Shown here: piece by piece, positions 23,510 to 35,084 of the stretch | Layout of the letters: every line of letters starts with the position of its first letter | Position numbering within the stretch: position 1 is the first letter of the stretch | Source: Dasypus novemcinctus | Lineage: Eukaryota > Chordata > Mammalia > Cingulata > Dasypodidae | Direction of reading: 5' to 3' | Length of the DNA stretch: 64,000 nucleotides | Assembly (NCBI RefSeq): GCF_030445035.2 | Contig: NC_080683.1 | Location: 123,365,225 to 123,429,224, forward strand | Notes under the pieces: generated by a model | What the model was told of the DNA's origin: nothing | The model's input: only the letters and a program-made list of their open reading frames with translations | Databases searched by the model: none | Program-made: the position numbers and the translations under genes

Positions 23510-23877
23510 GGAAATGGACTTGGCCCAGTGGTTAGGGCATCTGTGTACCACATGGGAGGTCCGCGGTTCAAACCCCGGGCCTCCTTGACCTGTGTGGAGC
23601 TGGCCCATGCGCGGTGCTGATGTGCGCAAGGAGTGCCGCGCCACGCAGGGGTGTCCCCCACGTAGGGGAGCCCCACGTGTAAGGAGTGCACCTGTAAGGA
23701 GAGCCGCCCAGTGCGAAAGAAAGTGCAGCCTGCCCAGGAATGGCGCCGCCCACACTTTGGTGCCGCTGACGACAACAGAAGCAGACAAAGAAACAAGACG
23801 CAGCAAATAGACACAGAGAACAGACAACCGGGGTGGGGGGGAATTAAATAAATAAATAAATCTTTAAAAAAAAAAAA
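23510..23877 (+). mobile_element. DAS SINE, full length
   Basis: Complete head to poly-A, with a perfect 15-base duplication AAGATACTGAAAGAG (23495-23509 and 23878-23892) inside L1 ORF1. The body lacks the internal stretch found in other copies between CGCCGC and GGTGCCGCTGACG, marking a shorter subtype shared with the SINE at 35762. Confidence 0.92.
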
Positions 23878-24608
23878 AAGATACTGAAAGAGAAAAACTG
23901 CCAGTCAAGAATTCTTTACCCAACAAAACTGTCCTTCAAATATGAAAGTGAGTTTAAAATATTCACAGGTAAACAGAAAGTAAGAGAGTTCTTAAAAAAT
24001 AATCTACCTTTGCAGGAAATATTAAAGGAATCCTTACAACCTGAAAGGAAAAGACAGGAGAGAGAGGCTTGGAGGAGATTATAAAAGAAAGAATAGAACA
24101 AAGGATAATAAAAAGAGTAAAAAGAAGAAAATAAGATATGACATATGATAACCAAAGAATAAAATGATGAAAGTAAATAATGCATTTACAGCTATATCAT
24201 TGAATGTGAATGGACTAGACTCCCCAGTCAAAAGATACAGGCCGACAGGATTTTTTAAAAAATGAGCCATCCATATGCTGCCTCCGAGAGACTCACCTTA
24301 GACCCAGGAATACAAGCCGGCTGACAGTGAAAGTCTGGAAAAGCAAGCTGCATGCAAATAGTAACCAAAGAAGAGCAGGGGCAGCTATGCTAACATCACA
24401 CACAACAGACTCTAATTGCAAAATCGTTTTGAGAGATATAGAAGGCCATCATATATTAACAAAAGGGACAGTTCATCAAGAAGAAACAATAGTCATAAAT
24501 ATCTATGCACCTAACCAGGATGCCCCAAAACACATGAGGCAAACTCTGGCAAAACATTGCCAGTGAAATCAGTAAATACACTGAGAAGAATAAAAACGAG
24601 AACACAAC

Positions 24609-25248
24609 TGCTATTAGTCAACCAAAGAGGTGCTGATGCAAAATACCAGAAATCTGTTGGCTTTTATAAAGGGTATTTATTTGGGGTAGAAGCTGATATT
24701 TACCAGGCCAGAAAATAATAAGTTACTTCCCTCACCAAAGTCTGTTGCCACGTGTTGAGCAAGATGGCTGCCGGTCTCTGGGGGCTCAGCCTCCCTCTTC
24801 CTCCAAGGGCTCCATGGTCTCAGCTCCTTCAGGCTTTGTCTCTCTCCCCAGGGCTCAGTTCTTTCCGGGATCAGCTGCTCTGCTCTCTCCACATGGTCAG
24901 CTGTAGACTCTCAGGCTCTCTCTCTTCCTGGGGCTTCTGCCGTGTCTATGGAGCCTTCTCTGTTCCTCTGTTTTCTTCTCCTGTGTGTTTACTTCCTGGG
25001 GTCCCAGCAGCAAAAGTCTCTAACTCTCTCCTCTGCCCCGTAGTTTTCTCTGTAAGAACCCACCCACCAAGAGGGTGGGAATTCAGTGTCCTGCACTCTG
25101 ACCCAATCAAAGCCTTAATCAAAGTTTAATCAAGTAAAAGTGAAACCTCTGAATCCAATGCAATCCAATATGCCCAGGGGAACAGATCAGTTCACAAACA
25201 GAATCTAATATCTATTTTTGGATTTCATAAACAATATCAAACTGCTAT
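24609..25248 (-). mobile_element. MaLR-type solo LTR, copy 3
   Basis: It is the third copy of the same LTR family. The perfect 5-base duplication ACAAC (24604-24608 and 25249-25253) lies within L1 ORF2, whose sequence continues on both sides. It is a fossil without internal genes. Confidence 0.85.
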
Positions 25249-27030
25249 ACAACGTATCAAAACTTCTTGGATACAGCGAAGGCAACCTTGAGATGAAAAT
25301 TTATTGCCCTAAATGCCTATATTAAAAAAGAAAGAGCTAAAATGAAAGATCTAATTGAATAACTGGAGAAACTAGGAAAAGAAGAGCAAACCACTAGCAA
25401 AGCAACCAGAAGGAAAGAAATAATAAAGATTAGAGCAGAAATAAATGCAATTGAGAACAAAAACACAATAAAGTCAACAAAACAAAAGCTGTTTTTTTTT
25501 AATCAATAAAATTGACAATCCCCTAGCTAGACTAACAAAGAAAAAGATAGAGAAGATGCAAATAAATAAAATCAGAAATTAAAGGGGGGAACTTAACGAC
25601 TGAACCCACAGATACAAAAAGGATCATAAGAGGATATTATAAGAAGCTATATGCCAACAAGCTAGACAACCTAGAATATTGGAAGAGATGGACACACTGA
25701 TCACTGGACTAAACCTGAGAGTCCAGAAATAACCCCCTACCTCTACAGACAACTGGTTTTTGACAAAACTAACAAGTCCATGTTGACGGGACAAAACAGC
25801 CTCTTCAACAATGGCACTGGGAGAAGTTCAGGATATCCTTGACCAAAAGAAGGAGGACCCCTATCTCACTCCCTCTACAAGAATCAACTCAAAATGGATC
25901 AGAGACCTAAATATAAAAGCCAGGACCATAAAACTACTAGAAGAGAGTGTAGAGAAACATCTTCAAGATCTTGTAGTAGGTGGTGGTTTCTTCGACCTTA
26001 CACCGAAAGCCTGAGCAACAAAAGAAAAAGTAGATAAATGGGACTTCCTCAACATTAAACACTTTTGAGCCTCAATGGACTTTGTCAAGTGCGTGAAAAG
26101 GCAGTCAACCCAATGGGAGAAAATAGTTGGAAATAACGTGTCTGGTAAGGGTTTAATATCCATGACATAAAGAGAAATGCTACAACTCAACAATAAAAAG
26201 ACAAGTGACTCGATTAAAAAATTGGCAAAAGATTTGAAAAGACATTTGGCCGAAGAAGAAATACAAATGGCAAAGAAACACATGAAAAAATGTTCACCAT
26301 CACTAGCAATTAGGGAAATATAAGTTAAAACTATGAGATATCATTTCACACCTACTAGAACGGCCAATATTAAAAAGACAGGACTACAAGTTGGAGAGGA
26401 TGTGGAGAGATAGGAACACTTATTCACTGTTGGTGGGAATGCGGAATGGTACAACCACTATGGAGGACTATATGGCAGTTCCTAAAGAAGTTAAATATAG
26501 ATTTTCCATGTGACTCTGCAATATCACTACTGAGTATATACCCAGAAGAACTGAGAGCAGTGATATGAACAGACATCTGCATACCCATGTTCATAGCGGC
26601 ATTATTCATGATTGCCAAAAGATGGAAACAACCCAGGTGTCCATCAACTGCTAAGTAAATAAACAAATTGTGGTGTATACAAACAATGGATTATTATGCA
26701 GCTGTAAGAAGAAATGAAGTCATGAAACATATGACAACATGGGTGAACCTGGAGGACAGTATGTTGAGTGAAGTAAGCCAGACACAAAAGGACAAATACT
26801 GTATGATTGCACTATTAAGACTACATATAATGAGCAAACTCATGGAATTAATAATTAGAATATAGGCCACCAGAAAACGGAATGAGGTTAGAGAATGGAA
26901 AGCTGAGGACTAACCTGTGCAGAACTGGTAAAATGTTGTGTATTAATCTCTGGAAATGAATAGAAATGGTGAAAACACATCACGGTGTTTGTAACTAGCA
27001 GTGCTATTATATGGGTATGACAGTGGCGGG

Positions 27031-27899
27031 AAACGGGAAAAACCCGTTTTCTTCTGCTAGTTCAACGGGAAGAACTGCTGGAGGGTGTATTGCCTCCACG
27101 GTTTTCCCAGGTGGGTCCCCCCTGGAGCCTGCTCCACAGTCCCCCACAGGGCTGGTACAGCAGGTCTCCCTGCCGGGGGCCGGGGCTGGGGGAGGATGGG
27201 CACTTCTGCAGGGTCCACTCTGAGAGTCGCCCTTCACTGCAAGCCGTGGTCACAGGGGAAGCCCTCAGGTTATAAAATCACCAGCAGCGGGCAGGGGCCA
27301 CCTGGTTCCCTCCGTGCTCCGGGGTGGCTCCCCTGGAGTCCAGGTAACTGTGTGGAAGTGTGGGGGCACCTCCCTGGAGGTGGCAGGCCAGCTGGCTTCG
27401 GCCGGGTCCTCCTTGTCTAAGTCAACCCAAGAGCTGGGCCGCTGGCACCCTGCTCGTGCCCCCAAACGGTCAGCGCCAGGGTCCCTGTGCCAAATGGCCA
27501 GCACCCGGCTCCCGGGGCCAAACAGCGGGTGGGAGAATGGAAGAGCAAGGAGAGGGCGCCTCCTCCGGCACGGGGGCCTGGGCCCAGCAGAGGACGCGCC
27601 CTGGCGCTGGTGGACACGCCTGCCCACAGAGAGGGACCCGGGCGCGGGCGGCTTCCCCGGGGGGGCAGCAGGGCCCTGGGCCAGCGGGTCTCCATCCACC
27701 GGCCAACACTGGGCCCTGGGCCATGCGCAGCTCGTGTCCAGCGGAGGGTCACTCCTCGTCCCCTCCAGCCACAGGCTTCGACGGGGGCTGAGCAGATGCC
27801 ACCGAAGGGCCAGGCTTTAGCCAGACCGTGTGCAGTGGTTTCCCGGGCGCCTAAGAGGAAGCAGGGTGCTGGGCCGCTCCCCAGCCTCTGTCCCCGGGC
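27031..27899. other. No gene recognised; GC-rich flank of the tRNA island
   Basis: The sequence is GC-rich with open frames on both strands and no recognisable domains. The L1 to its left is cut off sharply at about 27030. Confidence 0.35.
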
Positions 27900-28585
27900 G
27901 CCAGGCTGAGGGTCCGGCCCAGGCCCCGGCCGCGGGCACAGGTCACGGCCCTGGCGTCCCAACCACCGCCCACCGCCGCGGCGCCTCCCTTCCTGCGCCA
28001 CCGCCCACTGGTGTCACCTGTGGAGGGTAACAACGAGCAGAGGAGCAGACCAAACGGCGCGGGGCGGGGGGGGTGGGGAGGGAACCCCCAAACCAGCCCC
28101 GCCCCGAGCGGCTGCGGCCGCGGCGAGCCCGGAGCTGCACACCTGAGCGTGTCCGCGGGGGCCGCGGGGAGAGCGCCCCGGGGGGGGGCACCCCACAGCG
28201 AGCACCCCCGTCCTCGCACCGCAGCCCCGCTCCCCGCGCCATCTCCTTGCTTCCGCGCACCCCATGCCCAGGGCCCCCCCACGGAGCCCCCCACGCCCTG
28301 TCCTTGCACCCCAGCCCCGCAGCCTCCCCGCACCGAAGCCGCGCACCCGCGCACCCCAAGCCGGGGCGTCCCCACGGAGCCGCCTGCCCCGCCCCGAGTC
28401 GTGGACGTGCCGCCGTGCGTGGCCCCGGCGCCCGCGCGCCTCGAAACCGAAAGCGGGACCGCGCGGCGCGGCTGCGGCGGGGCCGGGCGCGTGGGGAGCC
28501 GCCCGCGGGGCGCGCGGGCGGGGGAGGCCGGGCGGGCGCGGCGCGGAGCCTTGTAGGCGAGGCGGCGGGAGGAAGGCTCGCCGGC

Positions 28586-28668
28586 ACCAGGATGGCCGAG
28601 TGGTTAAGGCGTTGGACTTAAGATCCAATGGACATGTGTCCGCGTGGGTTCGAACCCCACTCCTGGTA
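28586..28668 (+). tRNA. tRNA-Leu (anticodon TAA)
   Basis: This 83-base gene has a perfect seven-pair acceptor stem (ACCAGGA with TCCTGGT), discriminator A at 28668, an anticodon stem TTGGA/TCCAA around anticodon TAA at 28619-28621, and the long variable arm (GGAC/GTCC) typical of leucine tRNAs. The A box is TGGCCGAGTGG at 28593-28603 and the B box GGTTCGAACCC at 28647-28657. There is no intron and, as expected in eukaryotes, no encoded CCA. It decodes UUA leucine codons. From memory it is nearly identical to the human tRNA-Leu(TAA) gene on 6q24. Intact stems and a good terminator suggest a working gene rather than a SINE relic. Confidence 0.97.
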
Positions 28669-28676
28669 ACTTCCTG

Positions 28677-28681
28677 TTTTT
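28677..28681 (+). terminator. Pol III terminator of the tRNA-Leu gene
   Basis: A run of five T begins eight bases after the tRNA end, a typical RNA polymerase III stop signal. Confidence 0.85.
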
Positions 28682-29094
28682 GCCTTAAAATTTTTAAAAA
28701 GGTCGCTCTGGCGGAGCCCTCCGTGCCTCGCGCTCCGGAATCGGGTCTGGAGCCTCGTCCTGGGGCGGGGGATGCCGCCCCCCGCCGCCCTTCCCGGAGG
28801 CCGGGGGCGAGGGCGGGGCTACGGGCCGGGGGCGGGGCTCGAGCGCCCCATCGCTAGGGCGGCCTGCAGTTTGTATTGGTGTTTTTTATTTTTTTATTTT
28901 TATTTTTTTAGGCCCACGGTTGTTTAAAGAACTGCTCCAGATTTTGCTTTCCGATTTGCAATACTCCTTTTTAAGAATTGCGTTGGAGGTGCGCACGACG
29001 CCAGGTGCGCCCGTTACCCCTTTTAAATGTGCGCCCCAGGCGAGCAACCGCGGATCCCACCCTGGACCTGAGCCCTCCTTCCCCCCTCCCCTTC

Positions 29095-29262
29095 ACTCTT
29101 CAGCTTTCCCTGTCACTCCTCCTCTCTTTCTCTCTCTTTTTCTTTCTCTCTCTCATTCTCTTTCTTTTCTTTTTCTTTCCTTTTCTTTTTTCCTTTTCCT
29201 TTCCTTTCCCTTTCCTTTCCCTTTCCTTTCCCTTTCCTTTCCTTTCCTTTCCCTAATCAGTC
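29095..29262. repeat. C/T-rich microsatellite (TTTCC and TTTCCC units)
   Basis: The + strand is nearly pure pyrimidine, with TCTC runs changing to CCTTT and CCCTTT units. Confidence 0.9.
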
Positions 29263-30580
29263 TAAAACCTAGAGGGAAGTGGCAAGTAGAGAGCAAAGAA
29301 GTCGTGTTTTGTTGCTCTGTTTTGATTTTCCCTTGAGCCCTCGGTGCCACCGGGTGCCCCCTACCCGCCTCACAACCAGGGACCTCCCTTGCTGTGCTCC
29401 CGGCGCGCAGGCCTGTCTCACCACGTGCCCGATCGCGCCCCTCAAGGGGGCGGAGGCTGGCGGGGGGGGGGCTCCGGGCAGCCCCCGGCTCGCCCCAAGG
29501 GCGACGCTGCCCAGCGCAGGCCCGGAGACCCCCGGGCTGTGCGCGCCCAGGGCAGGGCCTGGTGCGCGGGACAGAGCCCCCGGGGGCGTCGGTGCCTTTC
29601 CTTCCGGCCGTGGCCCGCGCGCCTCTCCCCGGGGCGCCCGCAGCGGGGCTGCGGCCTGGAGGCCCCCGCCGTCCCAGGCTGCTTCCTGAGCTCGGCCGCC
29701 GTGGGGCGCGGGCTGCAGAGGCAGGACGCGAGGCCTGCGTGGCTCTCGGCTTCGTTCCCTGACCACTTCCGGCCAGGTCAGTCTCCCCTCGGTCCTGGCC
29801 GCGGGCGGGGGCGGGGAGGCAGAGAGCGGCCCCTGCTCTGCTCGAGGTGGCGCAGGCTCACCCGGGCCGGGGCCAGGCTGCCCCGGCAGGACCCCAGGCC
29901 CCGAATCGCAAGCTTTCCAGGGGTCAGCTCGATGGCCTCCGTAGACCGTCTTCACGTGCCCCTTCCCATGGCATCTTTGGCCAGATTCCCCAAGTGGATT
30001 TTAATTTTATGCAGCAAACCTGAAGCATGTTGTTTAAATGTATAAAAATGCAAAGCAGGAGGTGACTCGGGAGAAAGAACCCAGCTTGGGGGGCCAGACC
30101 CCTAGACCAGTCAAGCTCCCAGGAATCCTAACATCGCGGTCCACGGAGTGTTTGCGAGGGTGGCCAGCTGAGCAGGCCTTTCCCCTCTGAGGGCCTTTCC
30201 TCCTCCAGAGCCACCTGTGTGCCCGGAAGTGCACCTGAGCCTGCTGTGCAGGTAGAAAGCGATCTCACCTGCCCAGGTAGACCACTCTGCCTTTTGCAAA
30301 ACACTTTCATGTTCTCAAGTGCCTTGGAGATACAGATTGTACACCCACTCAGAAAATTACATATCTAAACTTCGAGAATATCAGTAGTTCTTAAAACTTG
30401 AAATCTTATCCTAAAAGGTAGCAGAATCTTTCTTTTTCCTCAGTACATCTGTTATATTGAACTCTGTATTTTTTTTTAAGCTCAATAAATATGTCATTGT
30501 TAAATTTGAATCATGTTCTAAGTTCCGTCTCAGTTGAAAACAGGGTGGGCGTCACCATCCCAAAATCCTCAAGTCTGAGA
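29263..30580. other. No gene recognised; second GC-rich block at 29340-29940
   Basis: 29340-29940 is GC- and CpG-rich with open frames on both strands and no recognised domain. 29940-30580 is of mixed composition. No RNA gene or repeat was seen. Confidence 0.35.
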
Positions 30581-31060
30581 AATGAACACAAAGGGACCTC
30601 ATACTTTTTGAATGTAATATTTTAAAAAATTAATAAAGACAAAAAAAACGTAAGGGAGGGAATTCAACTATGGGCTAAAGTAAACATTATTATTCTAGCA
30701 ATGGAAGAACTTTCATCATCGATAGAAAGGCAGTGGTCACCAGAGGTTCTGGCGGGGTGGGAAGAGGGATGATTGGTACACCAAGGGGGCATTTTTGGGA
30801 CATTCGAATTGTCCTGCATGACATTGCCATGACAGATACGGGCCATTATACATTTTGTCAAAACCTATAAAATTGTGCGGGGCAAAGTGTAAACCATAAT
30901 GTAAACTATAGTCCATGGTTAGTATAATGCTTCAGTATGTGTTCCTCGGTTGTAACAAGTGTACCACACTAATGAAAGATGTTGTGAACATGGGAAAGTA
31001 TGGGCATTTATGTAATCTAAACTTCTTTTAAAATATATATTTTTTATTTTAATCATGTCT
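30581..31060 (+). mobile_element. L1 3' ends (two fragments)
   Basis: 30590-30650 carries the L1 terminal motif GGGACCTCATACTTTTTGAA with an A-rich end. 30660-31060 matches an older L1 3' UTR type, including CAGTGGTCACCAGAGGTTC and GTAAACTATAGTCCATGGTT. Confidence 0.7.
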
Positions 31061-31480
31061 GTGTACACCACCACTCAGCTTATCATGATTTCCTAATTAT
31101 TATTTTAGCCATAAAGACTTAAGTCACTACTTTGAATTATAAATTAAGAGCGCAGATTTATATACATTCTCTTCCCAGGTTTGACCGAGTTGTAAGTTAT
31201 TCAGTTACTTAATTTTTGCTGCTCCGTAAGATGAGCTGTTGCCAATGCATTTAAACAGTGACACCTACTGGTTATTTGAGGCAAAATTATTTGTTAAATT
31301 CTGGCTGGTTTATTCTGACTGTAAAATTCTGAGAAATTGTTGGTCCACAGTAACTGTGTTTAGGAGAAGATTTAGGCCGCGTTGACCCCAACCTCTGACT
31401 TTTTTTTTTCTCTCTCTCAGTCATCAATGATAAATCCGCTGATTCTAAGTAAAGACAGGTTCCTTCTCCCCAACACACTC
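31061..31480. other. No gene recognised
   Basis: AT-rich sequence without identifiable features. Confidence 0.3.
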
Positions 31481-31980
31481 AAAAGACTGATTCTGAGACA
31501 CGAAGTTTCAAAGAAAGAATGAGTTTGTTTGTGCAAATAAAGGAGGTCTGTAGCCTTAGATGACCCAAAAACTGCCTCCCCGATTTGCAGAAACTGACAT
31601 TTTATTTCATCAGGATGCTAATGAGTCATTGGGGTGGCGTTTGCACGGGTTCTTTCATTAATAAACATTAAGGGGCTGAGCCAGGTTGGGGTGAGCCACG
31701 AAGGTACCCCCATTATCAAGACATCCAGGGGAGGCGGGTACGGAAAACCAAGGTCAGCGACGAGGTTTTTCACACGGAGTTCAAACAAGAGGGGGAGTGG
31801 TCCCCCCATCGATAGAAATGTCCATTTATAGGGTAAGATCCGCCTGGAGTCACCGTGACAATGCAGGTGCTAGCTGGAAATGGCCACCTACAAAGGGTGA
31901 AGTCAGTTCAGTCCGGCCAGTTTTCGTAATTTCAGATAGTAACCTTTGGCTTTTTATAATTTACTGGAAGTAAAAAGGCA
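31481..31980. mobile_element. LTR-like repeat A, family unresolved
   Basis: It shares with 34130-34880 the block from ACTGCCTCCC, GGTGCTAATGA and TTGGGGTGGC through TTAATTAGTAAATATTAAG, and a similar right end (AATGATT, AATCA, TCATTTATT). The size and paired occurrence suggest solo LTRs of one old family. I cannot fix the exact ends or orientation. Confidence 0.4.
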
Positions 31981-32509
31981 TCTAGATAATGATTAGTAAT
32001 CACGATCATTTGTTCATTCTTGACCCTCCCGGACCCTGCATTGAGCAGACGCTCAGGACATGGGCACGACTGTGCACAGTTGCTGTCTTAATCCTTGGTT
32101 TTAGGGTCTTGATCTCACTGCAAGATCCAGCATCTTCGTTTGCTTCAAAAGCTTTTATTTCCATCGCTGAAGCGGAGGGTGACGGTGTTGAGCGGATTTT
32201 GTGTAAGTTCTCGACTAAACTGCAAGAAATGAATTTTGAGAGCAAGCCGCGTTGATGAGGCGCGTCGGCCCAGTCAGGTAGGGAGGGAAGAGAAATGGGA
32301 GAGAAAAACAGATCATGGTCCCTGGCAGAGAGGAAGGGGCTGAGGAGTGGTAAAGAGGGTGGTTTCACAGACTGCAGGTCCCTGTCACAGATTAGAAATG
32401 CCCGGGCTTACTTGCGTGTTGACCCAGACGGGGGCGAAGAAGCCAGAATAGAGCACGAGCAGGCACCGGGCAGGGCGAAGGCAGGAGACTGATTTGCTTT
32501 CCTGTTCGT
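31981..32509. other. No gene recognised
   Basis: An open frame on each strand near 32000-32370 has no recognisable family. Nothing else was identified. Confidence 0.3.
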
Positions 32510-32735
32510 TTTTTTTAAAATATTACATTAAAAAAAAAGAGGTCCCATTCAACCCCACCCCCCCACCCCCCACTCCCCCCACAGCAACACTCTCTCCCAT
32601 CATCGTGACACATCCATTGCACCTGGTAAGTTCATCTCTGAGCATCACTGTACCCCATAGTCAATGGTCCACATTGTAGCCCACACTCTCCCACGTTCCA
32701 TCCAGTGGGCTGGCGGATCTACAATGTCCTGTAAT
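32510..32735 (-). mobile_element. L1 3' end, 5'-truncated
   Basis: On the + strand it runs TTACATTAAAAAAAAGAGGT, a C-rich block, then CATCATCGTGACACATCCAT and CCACATTGTAGCCCACACTC. This is the same 3' UTR end seen at 51947-52160. Confidence 0.85.
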
Positions 32736-33679
32736 TGTTCGCTTTTTAAACCACTGATGACTCCATCCCTTGACTAGTGGCAGGGGAGGAGCCCCAGCCG
32801 TTGCTGTTTTGATGGGTTTCCCGGCCCCTCAGTCCCCCAGGAGGGCCCAGTGATAAGCCTGGAGAATCCCCGGGCTGCTTCTCCTGGCCTTGGGAGGAAA
32901 TCGCTTTCTGAATGGGATTTCTCGCAAGGGTCTTCCAGCAGCCATCGTGGGGGTATCGATGTCCGCATCGGCTTCTTGCCAGGTTCCAGATCCTTCTGTT
33001 GATTCCCCACCTAGCCTGCTTCAAAGGGGGGTGGAGAGCTGGCCTAGGAAGTCATGTCCAATTTGAAAGTTCTGAGCAGGAACCTTCCTTTGTCCTCGGT
33101 AGCGAGTTGCCATTTGGGGACCTTCAGGATCACCTGTGCCTCGTTCCGCCTCCAGAGACAACTGCAGCTGGTCCTCAAGCGAGCCCACGCGGGTGGTGGA
33201 CCCCACGGGGCGCCAGCGCTCCCACGACACCCGGGGCGGTGCCCTGGCGGCGAAGCCCATCCCCCGCTGCCCCCGTCTCCCATCTCCACTGCTCGCCGAG
33301 GGGCCGCTGTGAGCCTGGCTCCGGGGCCTTGTCCACTGAGGGTCCGCCCGCTCATCGGGGGCCTCGCGGAGGAGCAGCGATTGCCCTTCTCCTGAGTTCC
33401 CTGAAAGAAAGGCAGCGGGAGGCAGGGCCCGGGCCAGGCAGAGCTGGCTGTGGCTCAGTGTCTAGGAAGGACTGAAACCCAGGACGTGGAGGCTGGAAGT
33501 AGGAAGTGGCCACCCCAGTTGACAGGTCACCTGGGCCAGACCAGTCAGAGATCAGCGCGGGTCCCACTGGGGCAGCATGGAAAGTGCCTCAGCAGTCGCC
33601 TGGCCAAAGCAGAACAGCTCAGAACTTTCCACGCATCTGTACACGTTGGCCCTCACCCAGGGTGCAGGCCGGGCGCTCT
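32736..33679. other. No gene recognised
   Basis: GC-rich towards 33200-33500. Open frames lack recognisable domains. Confidence 0.3.
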
Positions 33680-33990
33680 CCCACCCCCCCTTCCTCCCCT
33701 CTTCTGTCCCCCTTCCTCCCCTCTCCTGCCCCCCTCTCCTGCCCCCTTTCCTTCCCTCTCCTGCCCCCCTCTCCTGCCCCTCTTCCTCCCCTCTCCACCC
33801 CTCTCCTGTCCCCCCTCTCCTCCTCGCCTCCTTCTCCTCCCTCTTCTCCTCCTCCCTCTCCACCTTCTCCTCCTCCCTCTTCTCCTTCTTCCCCTCCCCC
33901 TCCTGCCCACGCCCTCCCCCTTCTCCCCTCCCCCTTCTCCCCTCCCCCTTCTTCTCTCCCCCTCCTCCCTCTTCCTTCTTGGTCAGCCTT
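33680..33990. repeat. Long C/T-rich tract
   Basis: About 310 bases are almost entirely pyrimidine on the + strand, built from CCCCTCTCCTGCC and CTCCTCCCTCTTCTCC units. Such tracts can form triplex DNA. The proline and serine-rich frames across it are artefacts. Confidence 0.9.
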
Positions 33991-34129
33991 CAGCTAGTGT
34001 GGGCCTTATCTGATAAAACTCTCCTAGAAACCCTCCTGTCTCAGTTTCAAGCTGCATCTGGAGGAAGGAAACTGCTTTTGCTCAGCGTCATCTGGGCTTC
34101 ATACTCTTTCAAAAAGAGTTTTATTGGTT

Positions 34130-34880
34130 GTGCAAACAATGGAGCACAGTGGCCTCGAGGCCCGAAACTGCCTCCCTGATCTGCAGAAATTCTAGTGTTT
34201 GATAACATCGGGTGCTAATGAATAATTGGGGTGGCACTAAACACAGCTTCCTTAATTAGTAAATATTAAGAGGCTGAACAACACCGACAGGTGGGGCAGC
34301 AAAGCAGGGTCAGGCCACATCAGAGGCCTGCACAACCAAGGTCAGTTCCAAGGTCTTTCATATGGATATTAAACAGAGGTGGGTGGAGTGGTCACCGCCC
34401 CAACAGTCAGCACACACAGGTGAGCTCCACCTAGAACTACCCCCCAATAGTCAGCCTGCACAAGGGTGCACCCCATCTAGAACTTCCACCCCAACAGTCA
34501 GCCTGCACAAGGGTGCACCCCATCTAGAACTTCCACCCCAACAGTCAGCCTGCACAAGGGTGCACCCCATCTAGAACTTCCACCCCAATAGTCAGCCTGC
34601 ACAAGGGTGCACCCCATCTAGAACTTCCACCCCAATAGTCAGCCTGCACAAGGGTGCACCCCATCTAGAACTTCCACCCCAACAGTCAGCACACACGGGT
34701 GAGCTCCACCTAGAACTACCACCCCAATAGTAAGCACACACAAGGGTGAGGCTAAGTCTAGAGTAACCACACAGGGGTGGCACCACTCTAGACAGCGTCA
34801 GTCACTTCAGATATTAAGCTCCTGCTATTTTATAACATAAAGACATCTACATAATGATTCAGTGATCATAATCATTTATT
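34130..34880. mobile_element. LTR-like repeat B, with an internal tandem array
   Basis: It is related to 31481-31980 but longer, because a 47-base minisatellite has grown in its middle. Family and orientation are unresolved. It is an old fossil with no coding region. Confidence 0.4.
34398..34790. repeat. 47-base minisatellite, about 8 copies
   Basis: Units start AACAGTCAGCCTGCACAAGG and continue with GTGCACCCCATCTAGAACTT and CCACCCC. The five central copies are almost identical, while the outer ones carry a variant (CACACAGGTGAGCTCCACC). Confidence 0.92.
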
Positions 34881-35084
34881 AATTCTTAAACCTCGGTTAC
34901 CTAAGAGGCAGAACCACTTGTCGTTTTTGAGTTTTCAACATACTCGTGCAGTTCACGTTTCAGAGGTCCTGACTCAGCTCGCCCTCCGCCGTTGTGCTCA
35001 GCGCTCTAGGGTGGTGAGGCTGGCAGGTGCTGGATGAGGTGCCTTCAAATTGCTCTGAGAAGGTGGGTCGTTAAGAAGACTGCT

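Larger units (their letters stand above)
22456..27030 (+). mobile_element. Old L1 lacking the reverse-transcriptase domain
   Basis: Pieces in L1 order are ORF1 (22456-22823, 23426-23509 and 23892-24180), the ORF2 endonuclease start from about 24195, the endonuclease-RT linker (25254-25690), the ORF2 C-terminal part (25700-26690, with VFDKT, LFNN, RPKYKS and CWWECGMVQP) and the 3' UTR to 27030. The second half of the endonuclease and about 470 codons around the RT palm are missing. The RT gap lies near 25690-25712, where the equivalent of LDEMDK joins the equivalent of HTDQWNRIE. Many stops show it is long dead. It is interrupted by two LTRs and one SINE. Confidence 0.85.
27900..28860. promoter_or_regulatory. 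CpG-rich island around the tRNA gene
   Basis: CpG density is visibly high, most of all at 28380-28560, just upstream of the tRNA gene. It may only keep chromatin open for Pol III transcription, or it may be a promoter for an unannotated Pol II transcript. No exon can be identified from the sequence. Confidence 0.6.

Noticed and set aside
27900-29940. UTRN first exon or promoter
   Set aside because: No utrophin coding sequence or exon boundary is visible; in human UTRN starts much further from the tRNA gene.
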